A DNA stretch of 64,000 bases from Oceanobacillus senegalensis (GCF_900176885.1 NZ_LT839648.1:3508039-3572038); one strand, 5' to 3'. Numbered from the stretch's first letter, positions 32,298 to 42,083 are shown. Notes: generated by a model not told the origin, from the sequence alone. Numbers and translations: made by a program.

Positions 32298-32434
32298 AAG
32301 AGGCTGGGACATAACGAAAGTGTTTAACTCAAAAGACGAACAATGTACTGCTTAGGGGAGTATATTTCCGAAGTGGCCTTCGCACTAATCATGTTCGGGT
32401 TTTGCGTTGAAAAATACTTTTGTCCTGGCCTCTT
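32298..32434 (+). repeat. Long imperfect hairpin carrying repeat R2, copy a
   Basis: Outer arms AAGAGGCTGGGACA / TGTCCTGGCCTCTT and inner arms AACTCAAAAGACGAACA / TGTTCGGGTTTTGCGTT enclose GGGGAGTATATTTCCGAAGTGG. That core also occurs at 43182-43210 and 49199-49226. The GAGGCTGGGACA arm is a motif I recall from other Firmicutes intergenic hairpins. The remaining 186 bases to rsmG show no gene. Confidence 0.7.
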
Positions 32435-32620
32435 TACATAGGAAGTCTTAATTATTACAGTTAGGACTTTTTTAAAAATTGTTGTTTGTACTGTAAGATA
32501 GAATGTTCATTTAGAACTAGAGAATAGTATCTTTTAACCGTGATGAAAACACCGCCATTTACGAAAAGAGTCATAAGTAATAGCATATATAAAATTTTAT
32601 AGTTAGGAGTTTATCTTTCC

Positions 32621-33334
32621 ATGAATCCAGAACAATTCCAATTGGCTTTAAAGGAAAAGGGAATAGAATTAAGCGAGATACAATTAGAGCAGTTTGAAAC
32701 TTACTTTAAACTTCTAGTGGAATGGAATGAAAAGATTAATCTTACTGCTCTAACTGCTGAAGAAGATGTTTATCTAAAGCACTTTTATGATTCGATTTCC
32801 GCTGCATTTTATTATGATTTTACGAAGGAACAATCCATTTGTGATGTAGGAGCAGGGGCAGGATTTCCGAGTATACCATTAAAAATCTGTTTCCCGGAAT
32901 TAAAAGTAACCATTGTGGATTCTTTGCAAAAGAGAATTGTTTTTTTAAATCAATTAGCAGAGAAGCTACAACTATCTAATGTTGCTTTTTATCATGATCG
33001 TGCAGAGACTTTCGGTAAAAACAAAGAACATAGAGAAAGTTTTGATATTGTTACTGCAAGGGCAGTAGCTCGTATGTCGGTCTTAAGTGAGCTTTGCCTT
33101 CCATTAGTAAAAAAGAACGGTATTTTTATTGCAATGAAGGGTGCACAGGCTGATAATGAATTATCAGATGCTAAAAATGCCATTGAGATATTAGGTGGGG
33201 AAGCGAAAGACACGCATACATTTACACTTCCGAATGATGAAGGTGAGCGTAGTATTATTTTCATAAATAAAAGGAAGAAAACACCGAATAAATATCCTAG
33301 AAAGCCTGGAACACCAAATAAAAGCCCATTGTAA
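32621..33334 (+). CDS. rsmG: 16S rRNA m7G527 methyltransferase RsmG
   Basis: A 237-residue SAM-dependent methyltransferase. Motif I is [16 protein letters not shown], and [11 protein letters not shown] is typical of the family. The C-terminal tail is basic ([17 protein letters not shown]) and probably contacts rRNA. It is downstream of mnmG as in B. subtilis (gidA-gidB). Confidence 0.97.
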   Translation: MNPEQFQLALKEKGIELSEIQLEQFETYFKLLVEWNEKINLTALTAEEDVYLKHFYDSISAAFYYDFTKEQSICDVGAGAGFPSIPLKICFPELKVTIVDSLQKRIVFLNQLAEKLQLSNVAFYHDRAETFGKNKEHRESFDIVTARAVARMSVLSELCLPLVKKNGIFIAMKGAQADNELSDAKNAIEILGGEAKDTHTFTLPNDEGERSIIFINKRKKTPNKYPRKPGTPNKSPL

Positions 33335-33417
33335 AACATGACGCAGCATTAGTGATGGTTCAGAGATAAATGGAATGGTTCTTACGTATCCAAAATTTTT
33401 ACAAATAAAGAACATTT

Positions 33418-33440
33418 AAAAGGCATGATAGCCTTTTTTT
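33418..33440 (+). terminator. Terminator of rsmG
   Basis: AAAAGGC-ATGAT-AGCCTTTT with a TTTT run. The stem is short but the U-tract is strong. Confidence 0.75.
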
Positions 33441-33573
33441 TATTATCTCGAAAGATATTGATACTTTTCTTATCCTACTTATGGTAAAATAGATTATAAA
33501 TCTATGCATAGAATTCTACTATGTTATTAATCTATAAATTTATCTATATAATAGTTAAAATATAAATAAATAT

Positions 33574-33589
33574 TGTTTCACGTGAAACA
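33574..33589. other. parS site upstream of noc
   Basis: TGTTTCACGTGAAACA is the perfect 16-bp palindrome bound by Spo0J (ParB). It is 51 bases before noc, in the 305-base gap that otherwise contains only the rsmG terminator and A/T-rich DNA. Confidence 0.96.
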
Positions 33590-33639
33590 ATTTAATACAT
33601 AAATTTTTATTTAATAGAAATTAAAGGTGGTGTCAAATC

Positions 33640-34494
33640 ATGGTGCATCCTTTTAATCGACTTTTTGGATTAGGTGATAAAACTACAACAGAAACGGAAA
33701 AAGAATCCTATAATCCCGATGAAGTAGTTCAGATACCTGTAAAAGATATCATTGCCAACCGTTTTCAGCCTCGTTCTATATTTGATGAAGAGAAAATAGG
33801 GGAGTTAGCGCAAACCATTCATACACATGGGATGATCCAGCCAATTATTGTGAGAAAGTTAGAAGATGATAAATATGAGATTATCGCTGGTGAACGAAGA
33901 TGGCGTGCTGTTCAATCGATTGGTTGGGAAACGATCTCAGCTATTGTTCGTGAAATGACAGATACGGAAACGGCTTCTGTTGCTTTAATTGAAAACTTAC
34001 AGAGAGAGGAATTGACGGTAATAGAAGAAGCTTTTGCTTACTCAAAATTACTAGAAATGCATTCCCTAACACAGGAGGCTCTAGCCCAAAGGCTTGGTAA
34101 AAACCAGTCCACTATTGCTAATAAATTACGTTTATTGAAACTACCTGATGAAGTACAGGAAGCATTATTAAGCAAAACTATCACAGAACGGCATGCACGA
34201 GCATTAATAAAGCTGAAAGACCCAGAGAAACAGGTCGAAGTATTAAAGATAATTATAGATAATGAGTTAAATGTGAAGCAGACGGAAGAGCGTATTGCAA
34301 AAATACAGGAGCCAAAGGAAAATAAAAAGAAACGTCCTAAACTTAAAGGTATTAATAAGGATATTCGTATTGCCATGAACACCATACGCCAGTCACTAAG
34401 CATGGTTACACAAACAGGTGTTAATGTGGAGTCAGATGAGAAAGAATTTGATGAGTATTATCAAATCACTGTTAAGATACCGAAGAAAAAATAG
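33640..34494 (+). CDS. noc: Nucleoid occlusion protein Noc
   Basis: A 284-residue ParB-like CTPase. The N-terminal amphipathic helix ([12 protein letters not shown]) is the membrane-targeting segment specific to Noc. The ParB/Srx domain has [14 protein letters not shown] and [16 protein letters not shown] helix-turn-helix domain has [24 protein letters not shown]. Together these distinguish it from Spo0J, encoded two genes further. It prevents FtsZ assembly over the nucleoid. The ATG follows AAAGGTGGTG. Confidence 0.95.
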   Translation: MVHPFNRLFGLGDKTTTETEKESYNPDEVVQIPVKDIIANRFQPRSIFDEEKIGELAQTIHTHGMIQPIIVRKLEDDKYEIIAGERRWRAVQSIGWETISAIVREMTDTETASVALIENLQREELTVIEEAFAYSKLLEMHSLTQEALAQRLGKNQSTIANKLRLLKLPDEVQEALLSKTITERHARALIKLKDPEKQVEVLKIIIDNELNVKQTEERIAKIQEPKENKKKRPKLKGINKDIRIAMNTIRQSLSMVTQTGVNVESDEKEFDEYYQITVKIPKKK

Positions 34495-34516
34495 GAGTAT
34501 GGACACAACATTTGTT

Positions 34517-34552
34517 TTTACCCATCTTATGAACATAAGGTGGGTATTTATA
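34517..34552 (+). terminator. Hairpin between noc and soj
   Basis: ACCCATCTTAT-GAAC-ATAAGGTGGGT followed by ATTTATAA; the U-tract is interrupted. Confidence 0.5.
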
Positions 34553-34674
34553 ATAGATAAGTTGTTAAACTAGAGGACATCTATTACAAGTTTTTTAAAG
34601 ATACGATTAAAACGTTCTCTTTTATAGAATGCGTGATAAAATAGTATGTATACAGTTTTTAGGAAGGTGTCAAC

Positions 34675-35448
34675 ATGGGGAAAATAATATCCATCGCTAA
34701 CCAAAAAGGTGGCGTAGGAAAAACAACTTCATCAGTTAATTTAAGTGCTTGTCTTGCCTATTTAGGAAATAAGGTCCTTATAGTAGATACAGACCCACAG
34801 GGAAATGCAACTAGTGGAGTAGGGGTAAATAAAGCAGATGTGAATCATTGTGTTTATAATGTTCTAGTAGATGATATGGAAGCTGAGGATGTCGTCATTT
34901 CCAGTAATGTTGAAAGCTTAGATATAATTCCTGCTACCATCCAGTTAGCTGGTGCAGAGATTGAACTCGTTCCTGTTATTTCTAGGGAAATTCGCTTGAA
35001 GAAAGCATTAGAGAGTTTAAGGGATGAATATGATTATATTATTATAGACTGCCCACCATCCTTGGGTTTATTAACGCTAAATGCTTTAACAGCTTCAGAT
35101 ACGGTGATCATTCCAGTACAATGTGAGTATTATGCACTAGAAGGATTAAGCCAATTATTAAATACGATTCGCCTTGTACAAAAGCATTTAAATAAGTCGT
35201 TAATGATTGAAGGAGTTTTATTGACGATGTTAGATGCCAGAACCAACTTAGGTATACAGGTGATTGAAGAAGTGAAGAAATACTTCCAGGATAAAGTCTA
35301 TCAAACTATTATTCCAAGAAATATAAGGTTAGGAGAAGCACCTAGTCATGGTGAGCCAATCATTACATATGATCCAAAATCAAAAGGTGCTGAAGTATAT
35401 CTTGAATTAGCAAAGGAAGTGATGGCCAGTGGCGAAAGGGTTGGGTAA
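34675..35448 (+). CDS. soj: Chromosome partitioning ATPase Soj (ParA)
   Basis: A 257-residue ParA ATPase. The deviant Walker A is KGGVGKTTSSVNL, with the signature lysine; Walker A' is VDTDPQGNATSG and Walker B DYIIIDCPPSLG. It works with Spo0J in origin segregation and regulates DnaA. AGGAAGGTG precedes the ATG. It overlaps spo0J by 20 bases. Confidence 0.97.
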   Translation: MGKIISIANQKGGVGKTTSSVNLSACLAYLGNKVLIVDTDPQGNATSGVGVNKADVNHCVYNVLVDDMEAEDVVISSNVESLDIIPATIQLAGAEIELVPVISREIRLKKALESLRDEYDYIIIDCPPSLGLLTLNALTASDTVIIPVQCEYYALEGLSQLLNTIRLVQKHLNKSLMIEGVLLTMLDARTNLGIQVIEEVKKYFQDKVYQTIIPRNIRLGEAPSHGEPIITYDPKSKGAEVYLELAKEVMASGERVG

Positions 35449-36265
35449 AGGTATTAATGTGTTTTTTCCAGAAGTAGAACAGAAAAATGACGATTCTATT
35501 CAAGAAATTGATATTAAAGAGCTTAGACCAAATCCATATCAACCAAGAAAGTCGTTTCACGCCGATGCGATTGAAGAATTAAAAGAATCTATTCTTCAAC
35601 ACGGTATTCTTCAACCACTTATTGCTCGTCAAAGTATCAAAGGGTATGAGATAGTCGTTGGTGAAAGGCGATACCGAGCCGCAAAGGAGGCAGGGCTTAA
35701 GAAAGTTCCTGTAGTGGTTAAAGAATTAACAGATGATAAAATGATGGAGTTAGCTTTGCTTGAGAACCTTCAGAGAGAAGACTTAACACCGATTGAGGAA
35801 GCACAGGCATATTCTAATCTCATGCATGAACTAAAGGTCACACAAGAGGAACTGTCCAAACGGTTAGGTAAGAGCCGATCCCATATCGCCAATATGGTTC
35901 GTTTGTTGTCCTTACCTGAAAATATTGTTGCTTATATTAATAATGGGGAATTGTCTATGGGACATGGTAGGGCTTTATTGGGACTAAAGGATAAAGACCG
36001 ACTAACACCACTCGTAAATAAAATAAGAAGTGAAAAACTAAATGTAAGACAGGTTGAAAAATTGATTGCTGCATTGAATGAAAAGCCAGTGAAGAAAAAG
36101 GAAAAGACAAAAAAGGATGTATTTATTACGGAAAGAGAATCCATCTTAAGAGATCGACTTGGTACCGCAGTATCTATTCAAAGAGGGAAGAAAAAAGGGA
36201 AAATTGAAATTGAATTTTATACAGATGATGATTTAGAACGAATTATTGAGCTACTTGAGGATTAA
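35429..36265 (+). CDS. spo0J: Chromosome partitioning protein Spo0J (ParB)
   Basis: A 278-residue ParB CTPase that loads at parS and spreads. It has an N-terminal MAKGLGKGINVFF (Soj-interacting region). The CTP-binding motif is GERRYRAAKEAG, followed by ENLQREDLTPIEEA. The HTH has VTQEELSKRLGKSRSHIANMVRLL, and a C-terminal dimerisation domain follows. GTG start at 35429 after AAGGAAGTG, inside soj. Confidence 0.96.
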   Translation: MAKGLGKGINVFFPEVEQKNDDSIQEIDIKELRPNPYQPRKSFHADAIEELKESILQHGILQPLIARQSIKGYEIVVGERRYRAAKEAGLKKVPVVVKELTDDKMMELALLENLQREDLTPIEEAQAYSNLMHELKVTQEELSKRLGKSRSHIANMVRLLSLPENIVAYINNGELSMGHGRALLGLKDKDRLTPLVNKIRSEKLNVRQVEKLIAALNEKPVKKKEKTKKDVFITERESILRDRLGTAVSIQRGKKKGKIEIEFYTDDDLERIIELLED

Positions 36266-36280
36266 ATAAATGCTGATTAA

Positions 36281-36317
36281 GAAATATAGACTGATTCATA
36301 TCGGTCTATATTTTTTT
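36281..36317 (+). terminator. Terminator of soj-spo0J
   Basis: ATATAGAC / GTCTATAT stem around TGATTCATATCG (the arms are A/T-rich), then TTTTTTCT. Confidence 0.8.
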
Positions 36318-36420
36318 CTGTTAACAACAAGGAATAAAACAACTGCGCATTATCCTTCGTAATAAACGAATAGTACAAGACAAAGCAAAAGAGTATTTCA
36401 TCAAATAATTTAACAAAAAA

Positions 36421-36436
36421 TGTTCCACGTGAAACA
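36421..36436. other. parS site downstream of spo0J
   Basis: TGTTCCACGTGAAACA fits the degenerate parS consensus TGTTNCACGTGAAACA. It lies 56 bases before the DUF554 gene and 2.8 kb from the first site. Confidence 0.93.
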
Positions 36437-36491
36437 TTTTTTGTTATCCTTATAGATATATATAATTTACATAATAGGGAGATGTAGCAGT

Positions 36492-37196
36492 GTGGCTTTA
36501 TTAGGGACGATTGTAAATGGTGCATTAATTGTTATTGGTTCAATTATTGGTTTGTTTTTTACGAAAATACCAGAAAGATATAAGGAGACAGTTATGCACG
36601 GAATAGGCTTAGCTGTCATATTAATAGGGTTACAGATGGCCTTTTCGACAGAACAGATTCTTATTGTATTACTCAGCTTACTTTCTGGAGCAATTATTGG
36701 AGAGCTATTTCGTATTGAGGAGGGGCTTAATCGTCTAGGGGATTGGATAGGAAGTAAATTTACAACAAACAACGATGAATTTAGCATTTCGCAGGGATTT
36801 ATCACTGCTACACTTATTTTCTGTATCGGTGCTATGTCAATTATTGGTGCACTGGATAGTGGAATCCGACATGATCATGAAGTACTGATAACTAAGGGAG
36901 TTATTGATGGTTTTACCAGTCTTGTATTAACAACAACACTGGGATTTGGGGTTATCCTTTCTATTATTCCAGTTGTGCTTTATCAAGGTTCTATTGCTCT
37001 ATTATCTACTCAAATTACTCACTTTGTATCTGAAGCATTCTTAAACGGGTTGATTGTGGAAATGACTTCAGTTGGTGGACTTCTTATTGTTGCAATCGGA
37101 CTTAATATATTAAAGATAACAAAGATTCGAATTGGGAATTTATTACCTTCCATTCTAACTGTAATACTTATCTATTATATTTTTCAGCTATTTTAG
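36492..37196 (+). CDS. DUF554 family membrane protein
   Basis: A 234-residue protein with about six to seven membrane segments and the family's features GTIVNGALIVIGSIIGL and LIFCIGAMSIIGALDSGI. It resembles the YdfK/YqgA (DUF554) family of unknown function. The GTG start at 36492 follows AGGGAGATG. No cognate gene nearby suggests a substrate. Confidence 0.85.
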   Translation: MALLGTIVNGALIVIGSIIGLFFTKIPERYKETVMHGIGLAVILIGLQMAFSTEQILIVLLSLLSGAIIGELFRIEEGLNRLGDWIGSKFTTNNDEFSISQGFITATLIFCIGAMSIIGALDSGIRHDHEVLITKGVIDGFTSLVLTTTLGFGVILSIIPVVLYQGSIALLSTQITHFVSEAFLNGLIVEMTSVGGLLIVAIGLNILKITKIRIGNLLPSILTVILIYYIFQLF

Positions 37197-37254
37197 AATT
37201 AATTTCAGTTTTGATGGTTGAATATAATAGGGTTATAGATAGTGAGGTATTTAA

Positions 37255-37869
37255 ATGCAAAGGGTTATGAAAATGGCATACGAAGGGATTATGCTTCTTT
37301 TAGTCATGCTAACCATTATGACAATATGGTCAGAAGATACAATAAATACAACCATCAATTGGGTAGTGTGGGCAATATTTACGATTGATTTTTTACTTAG
37401 ACTTTATTTATCTGAAGGTAAGTGGGCATTTATAAAAGAAAATCCATTTCTTGTATTAGCTATTATACCACTCGACCAATTATTTCAAGTTGCTAGAATA
37501 GTGAGATTAATATATTTCTTTCGGATTAAAACCATTACCAAATATTATGTTTCTCCCTATATTGAAAAACTTTCCTATAAATCGTTGACCATGGTTTTGA
37601 CCTTGTTAGTTATCGTATTAATTGTAGAATCCTTCATTATTATGGCTCTTGAAAGCTCTGTTTCCACATTATTAGATGCGATGAATGTAACTTTCGGCCA
37701 TTTAATGTTCTTTGGGAGGGAAATTTTTGTTATTAACCATTCCATTTCTGTATGGCTGCTAACAGCTACATCTATCATTGGTGTGATAATTCAGGGGCTA
37801 GCTTTACAATGGGGCTTTCATAAAGCTGATAATGTATATAGGAAGTACAAAGAAAAGATTAATCTGTAA
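37255..37869 (+). CDS. Voltage-sensor-like membrane protein lacking a pore filter
   Basis: A 204-residue, multi-spanning protein resembling the ion-transporter/K+-channel superfamily. It has a WAIFTIDFLLRLYLSEGKWAFI S2-S3-like region. An S4-like segment QVARIVRLIYFFRIK carries arginines at three-residue spacing. Where a K+ channel has TVGYG, this protein reads NVTFGHLMFFGREIF, so a classical selectivity filter is absent. The function is unknown. The ATG follows GTGAGGT. Confidence 0.7.
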   Translation: MQRVMKMAYEGIMLLLVMLTIMTIWSEDTINTTINWVVWAIFTIDFLLRLYLSEGKWAFIKENPFLVLAIIPLDQLFQVARIVRLIYFFRIKTITKYYVSPYIEKLSYKSLTMVLTLLVIVLIVESFIIMALESSVSTLLDAMNVTFGHLMFFGREIFVINHSISVWLLTATSIIGVIIQGLALQWGFHKADNVYRKYKEKINL

Positions 37870-37881
37870 CTATTATATAAA

Positions 37882-37918
37882 TAGGGAGGGAGAAGGCATT
37901 CGTGCTACTCCCTTTTTT
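37882..37918 (+). terminator. Possible terminator after the channel-like gene
   Basis: AGGGAG ... CTCCCT with a 20-base loop, followed by TTTTTAG. Confidence 0.55.
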
Positions 37919-38045
37919 AGTTTCTTAGTAATTTCTACTTATAGTGTTGACTAAATATGAACCACTGGTACACGGTGCTAAAGGGAGCCTTCCTTTTCTA
38001 AGCTACATATATTTATTCCGTGTTCTAAATCTGTGTCTAATCTAG

Positions 38046-38666
38046 TTATATGCTCTGTTTATTTCGGGAGTGTTTAAGAACAATTGCGGGCATAGAGCGG
38101 TTATGTGTTAAATTACGATCCACTTTATCTAGTACAAATGCTAGTTCTTTCGCCATATCGGTTACAACGGATAGCCTAGTGTTTTGCAATACGGAATACT
38201 CCATAAACCCACCAATATTCACAACTCCAGATATATGCATGTCTCCCACTGGTGGCAGTGATTTATTTAAGGCAGCTCCAGGCTTTAAGGGTCCTTTTGC
38301 TGTAATGAATTGACCAATGGATGAATTTTTCCCTAAACAAGCATCAATTGCGATAATAAAAGGGTTTCGATGTGATTCCATAATGTGCTCAAGCGAGTCT
38401 TCTAAATTAGTAGCATGTATGGGCTGATGTAACGTTCCATAAACAGTCATATGTTTTAATCTTAATTCAGATAAATAAGTGCCGGTAAGAGGACCAAGGG
38501 CATCTCCAGTAGAGCGATCTGTACCAATGCAAACAATAATATATTCACGTGGAGCATCGGGCATCCATGAAATAATTTTCTCGCTCATCTTATGATGCAA
38601 TGTTGGATCATTATATAGCATACGAAAATTTTCATTAAAATTACCAAATCGACTCTTTAGATTCAT
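38046..38666 (-). CDS. yyaC: Sporulation protein YyaC (Gpr-like fold)
   Basis: A 206-residue YyaC (DUF1256). It has IVCIGTDRSTGDALGPLTGTYL and PFIIAIDACLGKNSSIGQF, which resemble the core of the germination protease Gpr/HybD fold, with conserved acidic residues. YyaC is sporulation-specific with no settled substrate. As in B. subtilis it is encoded near spo0J on the opposite strand. A forespore-type promoter candidate lies upstream. Confidence 0.92.
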   Translation of the reverse strand: MNLKSRFGNFNENFRMLYNDPTLHHKMSEKIISWMPDAPREYIIVCIGTDRSTGDALGPLTGTYLSELRLKHMTVYGTLHQPIHATNLEDSLEHIMESHRNPFIIAIDACLGKNSSIGQFITAKGPLKPGAALNKSLPPVGDMHISGVVNIGGFMEYSVLQNTRLSVVTDMAKELAFVLDKVDRNLTHNRSMPAIVLKHSRNKQSI

Positions 38667-38693
38667 AGCTTATCCTCCAATTACATATTGGTA

Positions 38694-38724
38694 TAGTATA
38701 CGGATATTTTTCCCTTTCTATACA
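38694..38724 (-). promoter_or_regulatory. Possible SigF/SigG promoter of yyaC
   Basis: Minus strand: TGTATA (38719-38724), 18 bases, TATACTA (38694-38700). This is one base off the SigG -10 CATACTA. A GGGAAAAAT-like stretch in the spacer leaves SigF possible. Confidence 0.45.
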
Positions 38725-38757
38725 TAGATTGTATAAATAAATATTGGAGGAAATAAA

Positions 38758-39774
38758 ATGCTGAATGCTGGTCTAAAATGGATGTTTTTAATTATTGGAA
38801 CAACGATTGGTGCAGGATATGCTTCAGGAAGGGAATTATGGCAATTTTTCGGTCATGAAAGTGGACTAGCTATTGTCTTGTTTGCTATTTTCTTTACCAT
38901 TTGTTGTATGGTTATTATGTATATTAGCTATAAACATAAATCTACGCATTATTTACCGGTTCTCAAAGACATAGTTGGTAAACGTTTATCGAAGTTTTAT
39001 GATGTAATGATTTTCTTTTATTTATTTTCTACAACGGTTGTGATGATTGCTGGCAGTGGTGCAACGGGACAAGCCTTTAATTTCTCAAAATGGTGGGGGA
39101 TATTAACAATCATCATTGCATTAGTACTACTATTCATGAGAAATATAAATGGATTGCTTACGATCAATCAATTTATATTACCCATATTATTAGGTGGTTT
39201 ACTTTTTATTTTAATGTTATTTACGATTGATCAAGAATTAGAGCTGTTTTCACATTGGCATGAACAAAGAAATTGGACTGCTGCATTTCCATTTACAGCA
39301 TTAAATATCTTACCTCTAATAGCTGTATTGGGAGCAATAGGAGACAAAATGAAATCGAAATCAGAGATTTTTATTGCCAGTATTGGCAGCGGAATGATTC
39401 TTGGGGCGATATCTTATATTTACAATAATAGTTTGATTCAAATTGCAGATGAAATTCTTTTATATGAAATACCTTTGTTTGCTATTCTAAAACACTATCC
39501 TTTTGAGATAACGGTATTTATGTCTATTATGTTGTGGTTTGCCATATTTACTACAGCCGCTTCTGGAGTATTGGGGATTGTAACTAGAATTCAGGAGTAT
39601 TTTAGGCAATCCTTCGTTTTTTTAGTTGTGGTAACATTGCTTTTTATGATTCCATTAACGACGATTAGCTTTTCAAAATTAATTAGCATTATTTATCCCA
39701 TTTATGGAATATTGAATTTATACGTACTAACTAGATTATTGCTATTTCCTTTTTGGAATAGGATAGAGAAGTAG
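38758..39774 (+). CDS. YkvI-like membrane protein
   Basis: A 338-residue protein with about ten membrane segments. It begins MLNAGLKWMFLIIGTTIGAGYASGRELWQFFG, which I recognise as the YkvI family, distant relatives of LeuT-fold transporters. The GTTIGAGYASG unwound-helix motif fits substrate or ion binding in that fold. The substrate is unknown. TTGGAGGAAATAAA precedes the ATG. It is divergent from yyaC. Confidence 0.85.
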   Translation: MLNAGLKWMFLIIGTTIGAGYASGRELWQFFGHESGLAIVLFAIFFTICCMVIMYISYKHKSTHYLPVLKDIVGKRLSKFYDVMIFFYLFSTTVVMIAGSGATGQAFNFSKWWGILTIIIALVLLFMRNINGLLTINQFILPILLGGLLFILMLFTIDQELELFSHWHEQRNWTAAFPFTALNILPLIAVLGAIGDKMKSKSEIFIASIGSGMILGAISYIYNNSLIQIADEILLYEIPLFAILKHYPFEITVFMSIMLWFAIFTTAASGVLGIVTRIQEYFRQSFVFLVVVTLLFMIPLTTISFSKLISIIYPIYGILNLYVLTRLLLFPFWNRIEK

Positions 39775-40051
39775 TAACAGAATACGGTAACTTAAATTAG
39801 GCATATAGACTTTAAGATGTATGTGTGTGTTTAGTTATCATTTGGACATAATCTTTTGTTGAGATATCTTGAAAATAACATAGAATTAACTAGTCACTTC
39901 TTGCCATTATCCGTTATAATAAATGGGAGTTAAAAGAAAGTTAATTTGGAAATATTTGTTGTACAATCGATAGAAATGAATGGTAAAGAAACAAGCTTTA
40001 ACTATTATTCCAATAAGGTAACAGCAATCATGCAGAAAAGGAGATGGCAAA

Positions 40052-40252
40052 ATGGTTAATAAGGATTTCGAATTAAATGATGTAGTTCAAATGAAAAAGC
40101 CTCACCCATGTGGAGAGAACCGTTGGAAAGTAATACGTATGGGCATGGATATTCGAATTAAGTGCCAAGGTTGCAATCATAGTGTCATGCTTCCAAGAAG
40201 AGAGTTTGTTAAAAAAATGAAGAAAGTTTTAGAAAAGGCTAACCAGGAATAG
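40052..40252 (+). CDS. yyzM: DUF951 small protein YyzM
   Basis: A 66-residue DUF951 protein with HPCGENRWKVIRMGMDIRIKCQGCNHSVMLPR. Its three cysteines suggest metal binding and its beta-barrel shape resembles small RNA-binding folds. It precedes ychF as in B. subtilis. AAAAGGAGATGG precedes the ATG. No function is established. Confidence 0.88.
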   Translation: MVNKDFELNDVVQMKKPHPCGENRWKVIRMGMDIRIKCQGCNHSVMLPRREFVKKMKKVLEKANQE

Positions 40253-40470
40253 GTAAATATATTTATAATAGACGGTATAATGCGTAAAATGATAGTATAG
40301 TATTAAGTAGTAATAGCAAAAGTGAAAAATTACAGGATGAAAAGGCAAAAATAGGTATAGGAAACATGCCTATTTTTCTTTTTTGTGTATTTGTCATTTT
40401 TACGGCTAAAATCTATAATTGGATTATTGAACGCGTTCAGATGAAAGAATCCTTAAGGAGTGGAATTTTA

Positions 40471-41571
40471 ATGGCTTTAACAGCAGGAATTGTCGGATTA
40501 CCCAACGTAGGGAAATCTACGTTATTTAATGCAATTACGCAAGCAGGAGCAGAGGCAGCGAACTATCCATTTGCGACTATTGATCCTAATGTGGGAATTG
40601 TAGAAGTTCCCGATGAACGACTAAATAAGTTAACAGAATTAGTTAAACCAAAGAAAACTGTCCCGACTACGTTTGAATTCACAGATATCGCCGGCATTGT
40701 GAAGGGTGCAAGCAAAGGGGAAGGTTTGGGTAACCAATTTCTTTCTCATATTCGTCAAGTTGATGCAATCTGTCAGGTTGTACGTTGCTTTGAGGATGAA
40801 AATATTACACATGTATCTGGTAAAGTTGATCCAATTGATGATATTGAAGTAATTAATCTTGAATTAATTTTGGCAGATTTAGAGACTGTAAACAAACGAT
40901 TTCAGCGTGTAGAAAAACTCACTAGACAAAAAGATAAAGAAGCAATTGCTGAGTTTCATGTTCTTTCTATATTAAAGGAAGGACTAGAAGCAGAAAAACC
41001 AGCACGGGCATTAGAATTTACAGACGAACAATGGAAAGTCGTGAAAGGTCTGCATCTATTAACTAGTAAACCTACCTTATATGTAGCTAACGTAAGTGAA
41101 GAAGAAGTTAGTGATGTGGATAGTAATGAAAGTGTCCAAAAGGTTAGAGAATACGCAGCGCAGGAAAATGCACAGGTCATTGTTATCTGTGCTAAAATAG
41201 AAGAAGAAATTTCAGAATTAGATCAAGAAGAGAAGGAAATGTTTCTTGAGGAATTAGGAATCAAAGAGTCTGGTTTGGACAAGCTTATTAAAGCTTCATA
41301 CAGCTTGTTAGGCCTAGCAACTTATTTTACTGCTGGTGAGCAAGAGGTTCGTGCATGGACATTCCGAAAAGGAATCAAAGCTCCACAAGCAGCAGGGATT
41401 ATCCATTCAGATTTCGAAAGAGGTTTTATTCGTGCGGAAACGGTGTCCTATTCAGATTTAATGGAAGCGGGATCGATGGGAAGCGCACGAGATAAAGGAA
41501 AAGTTCGGTTAGAAGGTAAGGACTACATTGTTCAAGATGGAGATGTCATTCACTTCCGATTTAATGTTTAA
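40471..41571 (+). CDS. ychF: Redox-regulated ATPase YchF/OLA1
   Basis: A 366-residue OBG-family P-loop protein that prefers ATP and associates with ribosomes. G1 is GLPNVGKST, G2 NYPFATIDPNVG and G3 DIAG. The NxxE variant (NVSE) replaces NKxD and explains the ATP preference. The C-terminal TGS domain ends in QDGDVIHFRFNV. An upstream in-frame start at 40366 would add 35 residues. AAGGAGTGG before ATG 40471 and the family length favour the latter. Confidence 0.97.
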   Translation: MALTAGIVGLPNVGKSTLFNAITQAGAEAANYPFATIDPNVGIVEVPDERLNKLTELVKPKKTVPTTFEFTDIAGIVKGASKGEGLGNQFLSHIRQVDAICQVVRCFEDENITHVSGKVDPIDDIEVINLELILADLETVNKRFQRVEKLTRQKDKEAIAEFHVLSILKEGLEAEKPARALEFTDEQWKVVKGLHLLTSKPTLYVANVSEEEVSDVDSNESVQKVREYAAQENAQVIVICAKIEEEISELDQEEKEMFLEELGIKESGLDKLIKASYSLLGLATYFTAGEQEVRAWTFRKGIKAPQAAGIIHSDFERGFIRAETVSYSDLMEAGSMGSARDKGKVRLEGKDYIVQDGDVIHFRFNV

Positions 41572-41641
41572 GGCATCGTTGCATAATCAGGGAAAATAGA
41601 CAAAATTAGATAACGTATAATAAACAGGATTTCTCGAATGC

Positions 41642-41670
41642 TTGTCAAATAAAAAAAGTTTTGGTATAAT
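41642..41670 (+). promoter_or_regulatory. Promoter of rpsF-ssb-rpsR
   Basis: TTGTCA (41642-41647), 17-base spacer, TATAAT (41665-41670); leaves a leader of about 100 bases. Confidence 0.85.
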
Positions 41671-41699
41671 ATTTTACTGTGAGTAATTTATTGTATGAT

Positions 41700-41768
41700 T
41701 GCTCCTTGCTCTAAATTGGAAAGGATTATTACAACTTTCCTAAATAGGGCCGCTAAGACCAAAAGGAG
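41700..41768 (+). promoter_or_regulatory. Possible S6:S18 autoregulatory leader
   Basis: The rpsF leader contains GGAAAG ... CTTTCC and, after it, GGGCCGCTAAGACC just before the Shine-Dalgarno. Bacterial rpsF leaders bind the S6:S18 complex through an exposed CCG. The CCG and the position fit, but I cannot confirm the fold. Confidence 0.35.
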
Positions 41769-41777
41769 GTGTAACGG

Positions 41778-42068
41778 ATGAGAAAATATGAAATCATGTA
41801 TATCATCCGCCCAGACATGGAAGAGGAAGCTCAAAAGTCTTTAGTTGAGCGTTTTAACACAGTTTTAACTGATAATGGGGCGGAGATTGAAAAAGTTAAT
41901 GAAGTAGGTAAAAAACGCCTAGCTTATGAAATTCAAGACTTTCGTGATGGATACTATGTTGTAATAAACTTCAGCGGTGATGAAAAAGCAGTTAATGAAT
42001 TTGACCGTCTAGCGAAGTTTAGTGATGACATTATTCGCCACATTGCAATTCGAGAAGATGAACAATAA
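41778..42068 (+). CDS. rpsF: Ribosomal protein bS6
   Basis: A 96-residue 30S protein, [17 protein letters not shown] ... GYYVVINF. It binds 16S rRNA together with S18 encoded in the same operon. AAAAGGAGGTG precedes the ATG. Confidence 0.98.
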   Translation: MRKYEIMYIIRPDMEEEAQKSLVERFNTVLTDNGAEIEKVNEVGKKRLAYEIQDFRDGYYVVINFSGDEKAVNEFDRLAKFSDDIIRHIAIREDEQ

Positions 42069-42083
42069 TAAGGAGTGGTTCTG

